Assembly (NCBI GenBank): GCA_021774955.1 | Contig: JAJFIN010000251.1 | Location: 1-5,127 of the forward strand | Length of the DNA stretch: 5,127 bases | Direction: 5' to 3' | Source of the DNA: Alphaproteobacteria bacterium | Lineage (GTDB): Bacteria; Pseudomonadota; Alphaproteobacteria; M2410 | Part shown: positions 1 through 5,127 of the stretch, one piece after another | Layout: each line of letters begins with the position of its first letter | Position numbering within the stretch: position 1 is the first letter of the stretch | Notes under the pieces: generated by a model | Told to the model about the DNA's origin: nothing | What the model saw: only the letters and a program-made list of their open reading frames with translations | Database searches by the model: none | Translations under genes and position numbers: made by a program

Positions 1-854
1 ATCGTGATGATGTCTTTGTTGCCGGTTGTCGTAACAAAAATATCGGCCTGCGCCACCACATCTTCCATGGTCACGACTTCATAGCCCTGCATCGCTGCTT
101 GCAATGCGCAGATGGGGTCAATTTCGGTGACGCAAACACGCGCACCTTGGCTACGCATTGATTCGGCTGAACCTTTGCCGACATCGCCAAATCCGGCAAT
201 GACGACCATTTTACCAGCGATCATGACATCGGTCGCACGCTTGATGCCGTCGACAAGACTTTCACGGCAACCGTAAAGATTGTCGAATTTGGATTTTGTC
301 ACTGAATCGTTGACGTTGATCGCAGGGACCTTCAGCGTTTCGGCTTTGGCCATTTCATAAAGTCGCAAAACGCCGGTTGTCGTTTCTTCAGAGATGCCGA
401 CGACATCATCCAGGGCATCTGAATATTCTTCGTGCATCAATTGGGTCAAATCACCGCCATCATCTAGAATGATATTCGGCAGCCATCCGTCTGGGCCCTT
501 GATGGATTTGTGAATGCAATCCCAAAACTCCTCTTCTGTTTCACCCTTCCAGGCAAATACCGGAACGCCAGTAACTGCAATTGCAGCTGCTGCTTGGTCC
601 TGGGTTGAGAAGATGTTGCAAGATGACCAACGAACTTCTGCGCCCAAATGGGTCAGCGTTTCGATAAGGACAGCCGTTTGGATGGTCATGTGCAGGCAGC
701 CTGCAACACGGGCGCCTTTAAGCGGTTGTTCTTGCCCGTATTCCTCTCGAAGAGCCATCAAGCCTGGCATCTCAGTTTCGGCAATATTGATTTCCTTACG
801 GCCCCACTCTGCGAGGCTGACGTCAGCAACTTGGTAATCTTGAGCTGAGCTCAT
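1..854 (-). CDS. ahcY: Adenosylhomocysteinase (S-adenosyl-L-homocysteine hydrolase), 3' end cut by window
   Basis: Cytosolic NAD-dependent enzyme that reversibly splits S-adenosylhomocysteine into adenosine and homocysteine, relieving product inhibition of methyltransferases in the SAM cycle. I translated 284 residues from the ATG at 854-852; the frame is open at base 1, so the C-terminal part lies outside. Seen directly: N-terminal substrate-domain motif GCLHMT with His55, DDGGD around residues 131-135, EETTTG at 156-161, NDSVTKSKFDN at 182-192 with Lys187 and Asp191, Cys196, and the NAD-binding glycine loop GFGDVGKG at 221-228. These match the catalytic His, Asp, Glu, Lys, Asp and Cys positions of the family (human numbering offset by about one after the first motif). 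The start is fixed by GGAAGGA eight bases upstream and by the normal N-terminus of the family. No frameshift or missing key residue was seen in the visible part. It lies downstream of the PTS genes but probably has its own promoter. Confidence 0.97.
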   Translation of the reverse strand, partial: MSSAQDYQVADVSLAEWGRKEINIAETEMPGLMALREEYGQEQPLKGARVAGCLHMTIQTAVLIETLTHLGAEVRWSSCNIFSTQDQAAAAIAVTGVPVFAWKGETEEEFWDCIHKSIKGPDGWLPNIILDDGGDLTQLMHEEYSDALDDVVGISEETTTGVLRLYEMAKAETLKVPAINVNDSVTKSKFDNLYGCRESLVDGIKRATDVMIAGKMVVIAGFGDVGKGSAESMRSQGARVCVTEIDPICALQAAMQGYEVVTMEDVVAQADIFVTTTGNKDIIT

Positions 855-862
855 GGGTGTAT

Positions 863-869
863 TCCTTCC
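863..869 (-). promoter_or_regulatory. Ribosome binding site of ahcY
   Basis: GGAAGGA on the minus strand, eight bases before the ATG at 854. It is the strongest Shine-Dalgarno match in the window and decides the ahcY start. Confidence 0.8.
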
Positions 870-875
870 AGGTAA

Positions 876-901
876 GGCGCGCGGAAAACCCTTTTTGCGC
901 C
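876..901 (-). promoter_or_regulatory. Small hairpin in the ahcY leader
   Basis: In the transcript, GGCGC (901-897) can pair with GCGCC (880-876). Inside it, AAAA (896-893) can pair with TTTT (888-885) around an AGGG loop, leaving CCGC unpaired. The stem ends just before the ribosome binding site. CCTT at 877-874 could instead pair with AAGG (867-864) of that site. I see the pairing potential only; function is inferred. I could not match it to any SAM or SAH riboswitch consensus that I remember. Confidence 0.3.
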
Positions 902-923
902 AGATTCGGTCAAATTTCGGAGC

Positions 924-952
924 CTTATACCAGCGGACTTCACAACGATCAA
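924..952 (-). promoter_or_regulatory. Candidate sigma70-type promoter for ahcY
   Basis: The -35 candidate is TTGATC (952-947), then a 17-base spacer, then the -10 candidate TATAAG (929-924), which matches five of six consensus bases. Transcription would begin near 917, giving a leader of about 63 nt. The -35 box directly abuts the palindrome at 958-977 and touches a third half-site. It was found by eye; no score was computed. Confidence 0.5.
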
Positions 953-977
953 TAAAGATATAAAGATTTCTTTATAT
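952..977 (-). promoter_or_regulatory. Palindromic operator upstream of ahcY, SahR-like
   Basis: On the plus strand, positions 958-966 read ATATAAAGA and 969-977 read TCTTTATAT. These are perfect 9-base inverted arms separated by TT. On the minus strand the half-site TCTTTAT occurs at 966-960 and again at 958-952, so a third half-site runs into the -35 box of the ahcY promoter. From memory, the ArsR-family regulator SahR, which senses S-adenosylhomocysteine, uses an AT-rich palindrome of the ATAAAGATATCTTTAT type before SAM-cycle genes in alphaproteobacteria. Assigning this site to SahR is inference, since no regulator gene is in the window. The palindrome is too AT-rich and lacks the U-tract needed for a good intrinsic terminator of the PTS genes. 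Confidence 0.6.
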
Positions 978-993
978 GATTAGATATTTTTGC

Positions 994-2805
994 TTATTCA
1001 GCCAATTCGTTGAAGTCATCGATCATCATGGCAATCCGTGCTGGGTCGGCCTGCAGCATGATCATATCCGCACAACGCTTGCCAGAAACTGAATCGAGAC
1101 TACGAATTCGTCTTTTCACCCGTGGAATGGAGGCCGAACTCATCGATAGATCCCTAAACCCGAGCCCGATTAGTAAAGCCGTGAGCCGTTCATCGCCCGC
1201 CATCTCCCCACAAATATTAATCGGGATCTGCGCTTGTTCAGCAGCATTGGCGGTAAATTGAATGAGCCTGAGCACCGACGGGTTAAGACTATCGTAGAGA
1301 CGGGCGACCTCTTCATTTGCCCGGTCAATAGCCAGCGTATACATGGTCAAATCGTTGGTGCCGATTGAAAAGAAATCTGAATGACGCGCTAAGCTATCAG
1401 AAGAAAGAGCCGCTGCAGGAACTTCGATCATCACGCCAATGGGGGGCAGCGGATCGCAAATAGTGACGCCCTTTGCGCGTAATTCTTCAGCCACGCTAAT
1501 GATAAGCGCCCGCGCAGTTTTAACTTCTGCGACGGTAGAAATCATCGGTAACAAAATGCGAATAGGTCCATGCGCGCCCGCCCTCAGAAAGGCAGCTATC
1601 TGAATTTTAAACAAAGTTGGATGACGAAGTGAAAAACGTATAGCGCGAAGACCCAACGCTGGATTGGTCGATGCACTTTCTTGTTCGGGTCCAAAAGCGA
1701 CGGCTATTTTGTCACCCCCGACGTCAAGCGTTCTCAACGTGACCGGTTCGCCGTCCATTTCCTGAACAATTGTCCGTAGCACCTCATATTGTTCATCTTC
1801 ATTCGGCAAGTCATTGCGGTTCATGAACATAAATTCTGACCGCACGAGGCCGATACCTTGCGCACCAGCATTTTTGGCCGGATCAACTTCGACCGGCAAT
1901 TCGATGTTTGCTTTCAACGAAACGAGCAAGCCATCGCGTGTCTCAGACGGCAGGTCACGCAGTCGAGAGAGCACTTGATATTCAACTTTGAGGGCTTCGC
2001 TTTTTTTCTGATATTCGTCAATTTCTGCTTGAGTTGGATGCAGAATGAAGGTGCCAGTTTGGCCGTCCAGAATTGCCAGATCACCGGTATTGGCTTCGGC
2101 CAACAGATCAGCGGTACCAAGGATTGCTGGAATGCCAAGGGACCGAGCCATAATCGCTGTATGACCCTCCGCACCGCCCATAGCGCTGGCAAAACCACCA
2201 ATGCGATCAGGGTCCATCAAAGCCGTATCAGAGGGGGTAATCTCATCGGCGACGATGATGCATCCGTTAGGCAGGTTCGAAAAACTTCGCTCGCCCGATT
2301 TTGTTAGATTACGAATGAGCCGCATACCGACTTCTTCGATGTCATGGATGCGGCCGGCCAAATAGGTATCGTCAATTTTGCGGTATTGGTCAGCGATATC
2401 AGAAATCACCGCCTGAACAGCGGCCTCTGCATTCAGGTGACGTTCTTGAATGCGGGCTTCAACACCGCGCACAAGTCTTGACCCAGACAACATGTGAATG
2501 TGCGCGTCTAAAAGACCAGCAAGGTCTTCTGCAGCGGCTCCTGCTTCACTTTCAACGGCTGTTTTTAAAGCCTCAAGTTGATCTTTGGCCTTCTCAATTG
2601 CGCTCTTAAATCGCTCGCTTTCAGCGGCAATATCATCGTCTTGAATGAGGTATTCTGGAACATTGACGGCGCCACGCTCAACTAAATAAACCGGGCCAAT
2701 GACAATGCCCGGCGACACGCCCAATCCGTCGTACCGATTGGACTCGCCAAAAGGTTTGCCGATCGGGCCATCTTCCGGAGGGATTCCAAAGCCGCTAATC
2801 TTCAT
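994..2805 (-). CDS. ptsI: PTS Enzyme I (phosphoenolpyruvate-protein phosphotransferase)
   Basis: Cytosolic first enzyme of the PTS: it autophosphorylates on histidine from phosphoenolpyruvate and passes the phosphate to HPr. From the ATG at 2805 it is 603 residues; a TTG one codon earlier is also possible. Seen: N-terminal GVSPG around residue 30, a helical HPr-binding region at about 50-170, the phospho-His motif GGAEGHTAIMARS with His215, and a C-terminal PEP-binding barrel with RSEF (about 322), TLDVGGDK (359-366), GLRAIRFSLRHP (385-396), IGVMIEVPAA, SIGTNDLTMY (480-489) and the catalytic-cysteine motif NICGEMAGD with Cys532. Length is close to ordinary EI. There is no N-terminal GAF domain, so it is not the nitrogen-PTS form, although automated pipelines may still name it ptsP. 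The Ser before the active His of the classic GGxxSHxAI motif is Gly here. The start overlaps the HPr stop by 11 nt and the upstream Shine-Dalgarno is weak, so coupled translation is likely. Confidence 0.95.
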   Translation of the reverse strand: MKISGFGIPPEDGPIGKPFGESNRYDGLGVSPGIVIGPVYLVERGAVNVPEYLIQDDDIAAESERFKSAIEKAKDQLEALKTAVESEAGAAAEDLAGLLDAHIHMLSGSRLVRGVEARIQERHLNAEAAVQAVISDIADQYRKIDDTYLAGRIHDIEEVGMRLIRNLTKSGERSFSNLPNGCIIVADEITPSDTALMDPDRIGGFASAMGGAEGHTAIMARSLGIPAILGTADLLAEANTGDLAILDGQTGTFILHPTQAEIDEYQKKSEALKVEYQVLSRLRDLPSETRDGLLVSLKANIELPVEVDPAKNAGAQGIGLVRSEFMFMNRNDLPNEDEQYEVLRTIVQEMDGEPVTLRTLDVGGDKIAVAFGPEQESASTNPALGLRAIRFSLRHPTLFKIQIAAFLRAGAHGPIRILLPMISTVAEVKTARALIISVAEELRAKGVTICDPLPPIGVMIEVPAAALSSDSLARHSDFFSIGTNDLTMYTLAIDRANEEVARLYDSLNPSVLRLIQFTANAAEQAQIPINICGEMAGDERLTALLIGLGFRDLSMSSASIPRVKRRIRSLDSVSGKRCADMIMLQADPARIAMMIDDFNELAE

Positions 2806-3106
2806 CAAACTTTGCTTCGATCAAATGTGTAAGGGCGTTTAGCACTTCTTGAGCTTGGCGCCCTTCACTGGCAATTTCAATTTCCGTGCCTGGGCCGGCA
2901 CCTAGCATCATCAGACCCATAATCGATTTTCCTGGGACTTTCATGCCATCGCAGGAAACAGTGACGCGGGCATCGAATTGCCCCACACATTTTACAAATT
3001 TTGCCGATGCGCGCGCATGTAGGCCCAATTTGTTGGCAATCGTAATCACAAGGATCAGAGGACCGGCCGCATCGTAGGGGTCGGTATCACTTGATTTCGC
3101 CACCAT
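2795..3106 (-). CDS. ptsH: HPr phosphocarrier protein
   Basis: Small cytosolic phosphocarrier of 103 residues between Enzyme I and EIIA. The EI phosphorylation site is His30 in NKLGLHARASAKFV. The regulatory serine is Ser61 in VPGKSIMGLMMLGA, the site that HPr kinase phosphorylates. Both are intact, which agrees with hprK in the same cluster. Compared with classic HPr (about 85-90 residues, His15), there are about 15 extra N-terminal residues rich in Asp, Ser and Ala. The only in-frame later start I see is a GTG at residue 20, which would leave too few residues before the His, so I keep the ATG at 3106. Its Shine-Dalgarno is poor. The gene begins 20 nt after the EIIA stop, and its last codons (KFDED, then TAG) contain the EI start. 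Confidence 0.96.
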   Translation of the reverse strand: MVAKSSDTDPYDAAGPLILVITIANKLGLHARASAKFVKCVGQFDARVTVSCDGMKVPGKSIMGLMMLGAGPGTEIEIASEGRQAQEVLNALTHLIEAKFDED

Positions 3107-3126
3107 ATCCGCGTTCGTGCCCCGAC

Positions 3127-3534
3127 TTATTGTTCTTCACCGGCCAGAACGCTTGATGCCACATTGATGTATTTTCGACCAGCTTCTTGAGCTTGTTGAA
3201 CCGTGGAAGCGAGGTCTCCACTTTCTCTTGCGGTTGCAATTTTAATCAGCATAGGAAGGTTGATGCCTGCGATCACTTCAACATTCGCCTTGTCCATGAT
3301 CGAGATGGCCAGATTGGATGGCGTGCCACCGAACATGTCGGTCAATAGAACAACGCCTTCGCCGCTGTCAACTTCAGCCACAGCCGATAGAATTTCTTCG
3401 CGTCGCCGCTCCATATCGTCATCCGGACCGATACACACCGCCCGAATACTTTGCTGTGGACCGACAACATGTTCTGTCGCCGAAACAAATTCTTTGGCCA
3501 ATTGACCGTGAGTTACAAGCACAACACCGATCAT
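3127..3534 (-). CDS. manX: Mannose-family PTS EIIA protein, stand-alone
   Basis: A 135-residue single-domain EIIA of the mannose (PTS-4) family. The phosphate-accepting histidine is His9 in GVVLVTHGQLA, and the hallmark loop LLTDMFGGTPSN at about 63-74 follows. Only the IIA domain is present. No IIB domain is fused and no IIB, IIC or IID gene is in the window, so it probably receives phosphate from HPr as a signal rather than for sugar uptake. In alphaproteobacteria such proteins accompany hprK and HPr; their exact output is not settled by this sequence. The symbol manX is by homology only; mannose transport is not implied. The ATG at 3534 is supported by AAGGTGA ten bases upstream and by the family N-terminus beginning at the first beta strand. 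It is separated from hprK by 76 nt and from HPr by 20 nt. Confidence 0.93.
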   Translation of the reverse strand: MIGVVLVTHGQLAKEFVSATEHVVGPQQSIRAVCIGPDDDMERRREEILSAVAEVDSGEGVVLLTDMFGGTPSNLAISIMDKANVEVIAGINLPMLIKIATARESGDLASTVQQAQEAGRKYINVASSVLAGEEQ

Positions 3535-3544
3535 AATATCATCA

Positions 3545-3551
3545 TCACCTT
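3545..3551 (-). promoter_or_regulatory. Ribosome binding site of the EIIA gene
   Basis: AAGGTGA on the minus strand, ten bases before the ATG at 3534. It supports that start and independent translation initiation after the hprK gap. Confidence 0.65.
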
Positions 3552-3586
3552 AGGTTGGAACCAAGTGGCGTCCCTATATTTGACGG

Positions 3587-3614
3587 ATCATCCCAGGTTC
3601 GCGCGCCGTGTCAA
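3587..3614 (-). promoter_or_regulatory. Candidate internal promoter before the EIIA-HPr-EI genes
   Basis: A perfect TTGACA (3614-3609) overlaps the TGA stop of hprK. It is followed after 16 bases by GATGAT (3592-3587), four of six matches to TATAAT. It would give the EIIA, HPr and EI genes a transcript separate from chvG-hprK. The -10 box is imperfect, so this is tentative. Confidence 0.33.
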
Positions 3615-4045
3615 TCAAGAAGCGTTTTGAGGGCCACTTTTACTTTTGCCGCTGCCGATGGTTCAAAAGCATACAAATCGAGGACTGGAAGCTCTACGCC
3701 CAGTATATCCTCAACGCGCGCGTCTGGCATACGTTCTATCTGCGTTTTATCCACAAGATTGAGGATCAAAGCAACCGCAACCTCACCGGCACAAGGGCTA
3801 TTGATCAGACCAACGCCTCGAACCTCCAATAGACCTGTGAGACGCTCCTGTGGCTGTGCGGTGATCAAGCTATCTCGCTTGTTCAGTATCAGCTGATCGT
3901 CACCGACCAACATGCCCCCCGCCTCAATTAACCGCAATGCTAAGTCAGACTTGCCCGCTCCCGATGGCCCGCGCAACAGAACGCACCATTTCCCGAAGGC
4001 GACCGCGCTCGCATGAATAAGATTATGACCGGTTGTGTGCGTCAT
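3611..4045 (-). CDS. hprK: HPr kinase/phosphorylase, short alphaproteobacterial form
   Basis: A 144-residue cytosolic kinase expected to phosphorylate HPr on its regulatory serine (Ser61 of the HPr encoded here) and, as in the family, possibly to reverse it. Seen: P-loop GPSGAGKS at 26-33, the LVGDDQL aspartates at 49-50, and the HprK signature LLEVRGVGLI at 72-81. It starts directly with the catalytic domain and lacks the N-terminal domain of Firmicute HprK (about 310 residues). This short form is normal for alphaproteobacteria, so it is not a truncation. The ATG at 4045 lies 6 nt after the chvG stop with no strong Shine-Dalgarno, suggesting co-transcription and coupled translation with the sensor kinase. 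The family often has rapZ next, but here only 76 nt of non-coding DNA follows. A PEPCK-like fold gives some HprK proteins a misleading PEP carboxykinase hit. Confidence 0.94.
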   Translation of the reverse strand: MTHTTGHNLIHASAVAFGKWCVLLRGPSGAGKSDLALRLIEAGGMLVGDDQLILNKRDSLITAQPQERLTGLLEVRGVGLINSPCAGEVAVALILNLVDKTQIERMPDARVEDILGVELPVLDLYAFEPSAAAKVKVALKTLLD

Positions 4046-4051
4046 CGGCGC

Positions 4052-5127
4052 TCATTTTCCCACCGGGAGCTCAATTGTAAACCGGGCCCCCGTATTGTGA
4101 TTTCCCAAACGATCAGCCCGATTTTCCGCCCATAGACGGCCATCATGGGCTTCAATGATTTGACGAGAAATTGAAAGGCCGAGACCGGAGTTTTTTCCAA
4201 ACTCGTCAATGCCGGGGCGCTCCGTATAAAAACGATTAAAGATGGTTTCTAAATTATCCTCTGGAATACCCGGCCCCTCGTCATCGACGGTAATCACAAC
4301 ATAATCGCCTAATCTTTTAGAAATTCGGCGCATGCGAACGTCTATTTGACCATCTTTGGCTGTAAACGATTGAGCATTGGCCACGAGATTTCGGATAACC
4401 TGACCCAGCCGATCTTCAATTCCAGAGATCAAATAACCTTTCTCGCTCGGCTCGCTGGAAAACAAAACACGCGGTTGGCCTTCCTTTTGAGTAGTCGCGT
4501 AAATATCTGCCAGGCTGTGCATCAAAGCTGTTAAATCAACCGGTTCTGAGGTTTCGCGGGCGAGTTCAGCATCGACACGCGAGGCATCGGAAATGTCAGT
4601 AATCAACCGATCAAGGCGGCCAATGTCTTGTTGAATGAGGTCGAGCAGTTTCTGGCGAGCTTCGTCTGTTTTAGCGATTTCCAATGTCTCAACAGCACTG
4701 CGCATCGATGTGAGCGGGTTTTTTATTTCATGGCTGACGTCAGCGGCGAAACTCTCAATCGCCTCCATGCGGTTGTAGAGTGCACGGATCATGGTGCGCA
4801 GTGAAACCGACAAATCGCCAATTTCATCTCGACGAGCGGAGAGGTCAGGGATCTCCACGCGTGCGAAATTGGTGCCCATTGTGGCGCTATCAGCGGACGT
4901 CGCCAGGCGTCGCACGGGCCCGGCTATGTAGAGAAAAAGACCGCCCGACAAAAAGATCGAGCCCACCAGCCCAATCATCAAAACCAGAAGCGTTTTGACC
5001 CGGTCCTCACGAACAATGCGATCAATCTCGCTGCCTTGCGATGAAATGAGAAGCGCTCCTAAAATCACTTTGAATTTTTGAACCGGGTAAGTCACGGTAA
5101 AGACAAGATCACCTTGGCTGTCTTGCC
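4052..5127 (-). CDS. chvG: ChvG-type sensor histidine kinase, 5' end cut by window
   Basis: Inner-membrane sensor kinase of the ChvG/ChvI (ExoS, BvrS) class, which responds to acid or envelope stress and phosphorylates a response regulator that should lie upstream, outside the window. The frame is open at 5127; 357 residues are visible. The fragment opens with the end of the periplasmic domain (VTYPVQKFKVILGALLIS, residues 11-28), then a transmembrane helix at about 45-68 and a HAMP region at about 68-120. The phospho-acceptor box SHEIKNPLTS has His132. The ATPase domain follows, with N-box RNLVANAQSF (Asn250), G1 VDDEGPGI (Asp282), F-box IFNRFYTERP and G2 NSGLGLSIS at 312-320. All catalytic boxes are intact. 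A GTG at 5095 could be read as a start, but it lies inside the conserved periplasmic part and the frame continues upstream, so it is internal. The hprK gene follows after 6 nt, linking this sensor to the PTS relay. Confidence 0.93.
   Translation of the reverse strand, partial: QDSQGDLVFTVTYPVQKFKVILGALLISSQGSEIDRIVREDRVKTLLVLMIGLVGSIFLSGGLFLYIAGPVRRLATSADSATMGTNFARVEIPDLSARRDEIGDLSVSLRTMIRALYNRMEAIESFAADVSHEIKNPLTSMRSAVETLEIAKTDEARQKLLDLIQQDIGRLDRLITDISDASRVDAELARETSEPVDLTALMHSLADIYATTQKEGQPRVLFSSEPSEKGYLISGIEDRLGQVIRNLVANAQSFTAKDGQIDVRMRRISKRLGDYVVITVDDEGPGIPEDNLETIFNRFYTERPGIDEFGKNSGLGLSISRQIIEAHDGRLWAENRADRLGNHNTGARFTIELPVGK

Noticed and set aside
514..848. Two overlapping plus-strand open frames within ahcY
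   Set aside because: The minus strand here encodes uninterrupted, highly conserved AhcY sequence; the plus-strand translations look like no known protein.
855..993. Known SAM, SAM-SAH or SAH riboswitch before ahcY
   Set aside because: The leader is only about 63 nt after the candidate start and I could not match conserved core bases of those classes as I remember them. Only generic hairpins are supportable.
952..996. Intrinsic terminator after the EI gene
   Set aside because: The inverted repeat is almost all A/T with a two-base centre and no following U-tract, so an operator is the better reading.
1858..2307. 149-codon open frame on the plus strand inside the EI gene
   Set aside because: It is antisense to conserved EI motifs, has no recognisable domain and no ribosome binding site, and is best explained as a shadow of the minus-strand codon pattern.
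994..2805. Nitrogen-PTS Enzyme I (PtsP with GAF domain)
   Set aside because: The protein begins almost at once with the EI N-terminal GVSPG motif, leaving no room for a GAF domain.
3550..3568. Inverted repeat around GGTTGGAACC upstream of the EIIA gene
   Set aside because: Pairing is at most five base pairs with a bulge; it is too weak to call a regulatory hairpin.
4052..5095. Complete 347-residue kinase starting at GTG 5095
   Set aside because: The frame stays open to 5127 and the GTG falls inside the conserved ChvG periplasmic segment, so the gene is cut by the window edge.

Overview
The window is a compact, single-direction segment in which every gene reads on the minus strand. It fits an alphaproteobacterium of roughly balanced base composition. 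The gene set chvG, hprK, a stand-alone mannose-type EIIA, HPr and ahcY in this order is a recognised alphaproteobacterial neighbourhood. The HPr kinase is the short form typical of that class. I cannot name a genus. A chvG-hprK-EIIA-HPr-ahcY order without rapZ recalls Rhizobiales-like synteny, but the EI gene between HPr and ahcY is a difference worth checking.

Layout in transcription order (high to low coordinate): 5127-4052 is chvG, a sensor histidine kinase cut by the window edge and lacking its 5' part. 4045-3611 is hprK, starting 6 nt after chvG stops. A 76-nt gap follows, holding a good ribosome binding site and a candidate internal promoter. 3534-3127 is the EIIA-Man protein. 3106-2795 is HPr. 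2805-994 is Enzyme I, whose start overlaps the HPr stop. A 139-nt intergenic region (993-855) carries a near-perfect AT-rich palindrome, a candidate promoter and a small structured leader. 854-1 is ahcY, cut at its 3' end.

How the genes work together: EI takes phosphate from phosphoenolpyruvate and passes it to HPr (His30), which passes it to EIIA (His9). HprK can phosphorylate the same HPr on Ser61. No EIIB, EIIC or EIID sugar-permease gene is present in the window, so this looks like a regulatory rather than a transport PTS, placed next to the ChvG envelope/acid-stress sensor. AhcY recycles S-adenosylhomocysteine and appears to have its own promoter. The upstream palindrome resembles the operator I recall for the ArsR-family SAM-cycle regulator SahR.

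The genes themselves belong to known families and I saw no undescribed system. The most interesting parts are the ahcY control region, the Gly-His variant of the EI active-site motif, the missing rapZ and the HPr/EI overlap. No RNA genes, mobile elements, CRISPR arrays or long repeats were seen, and no gene-free stretch exceeds 300 nt.
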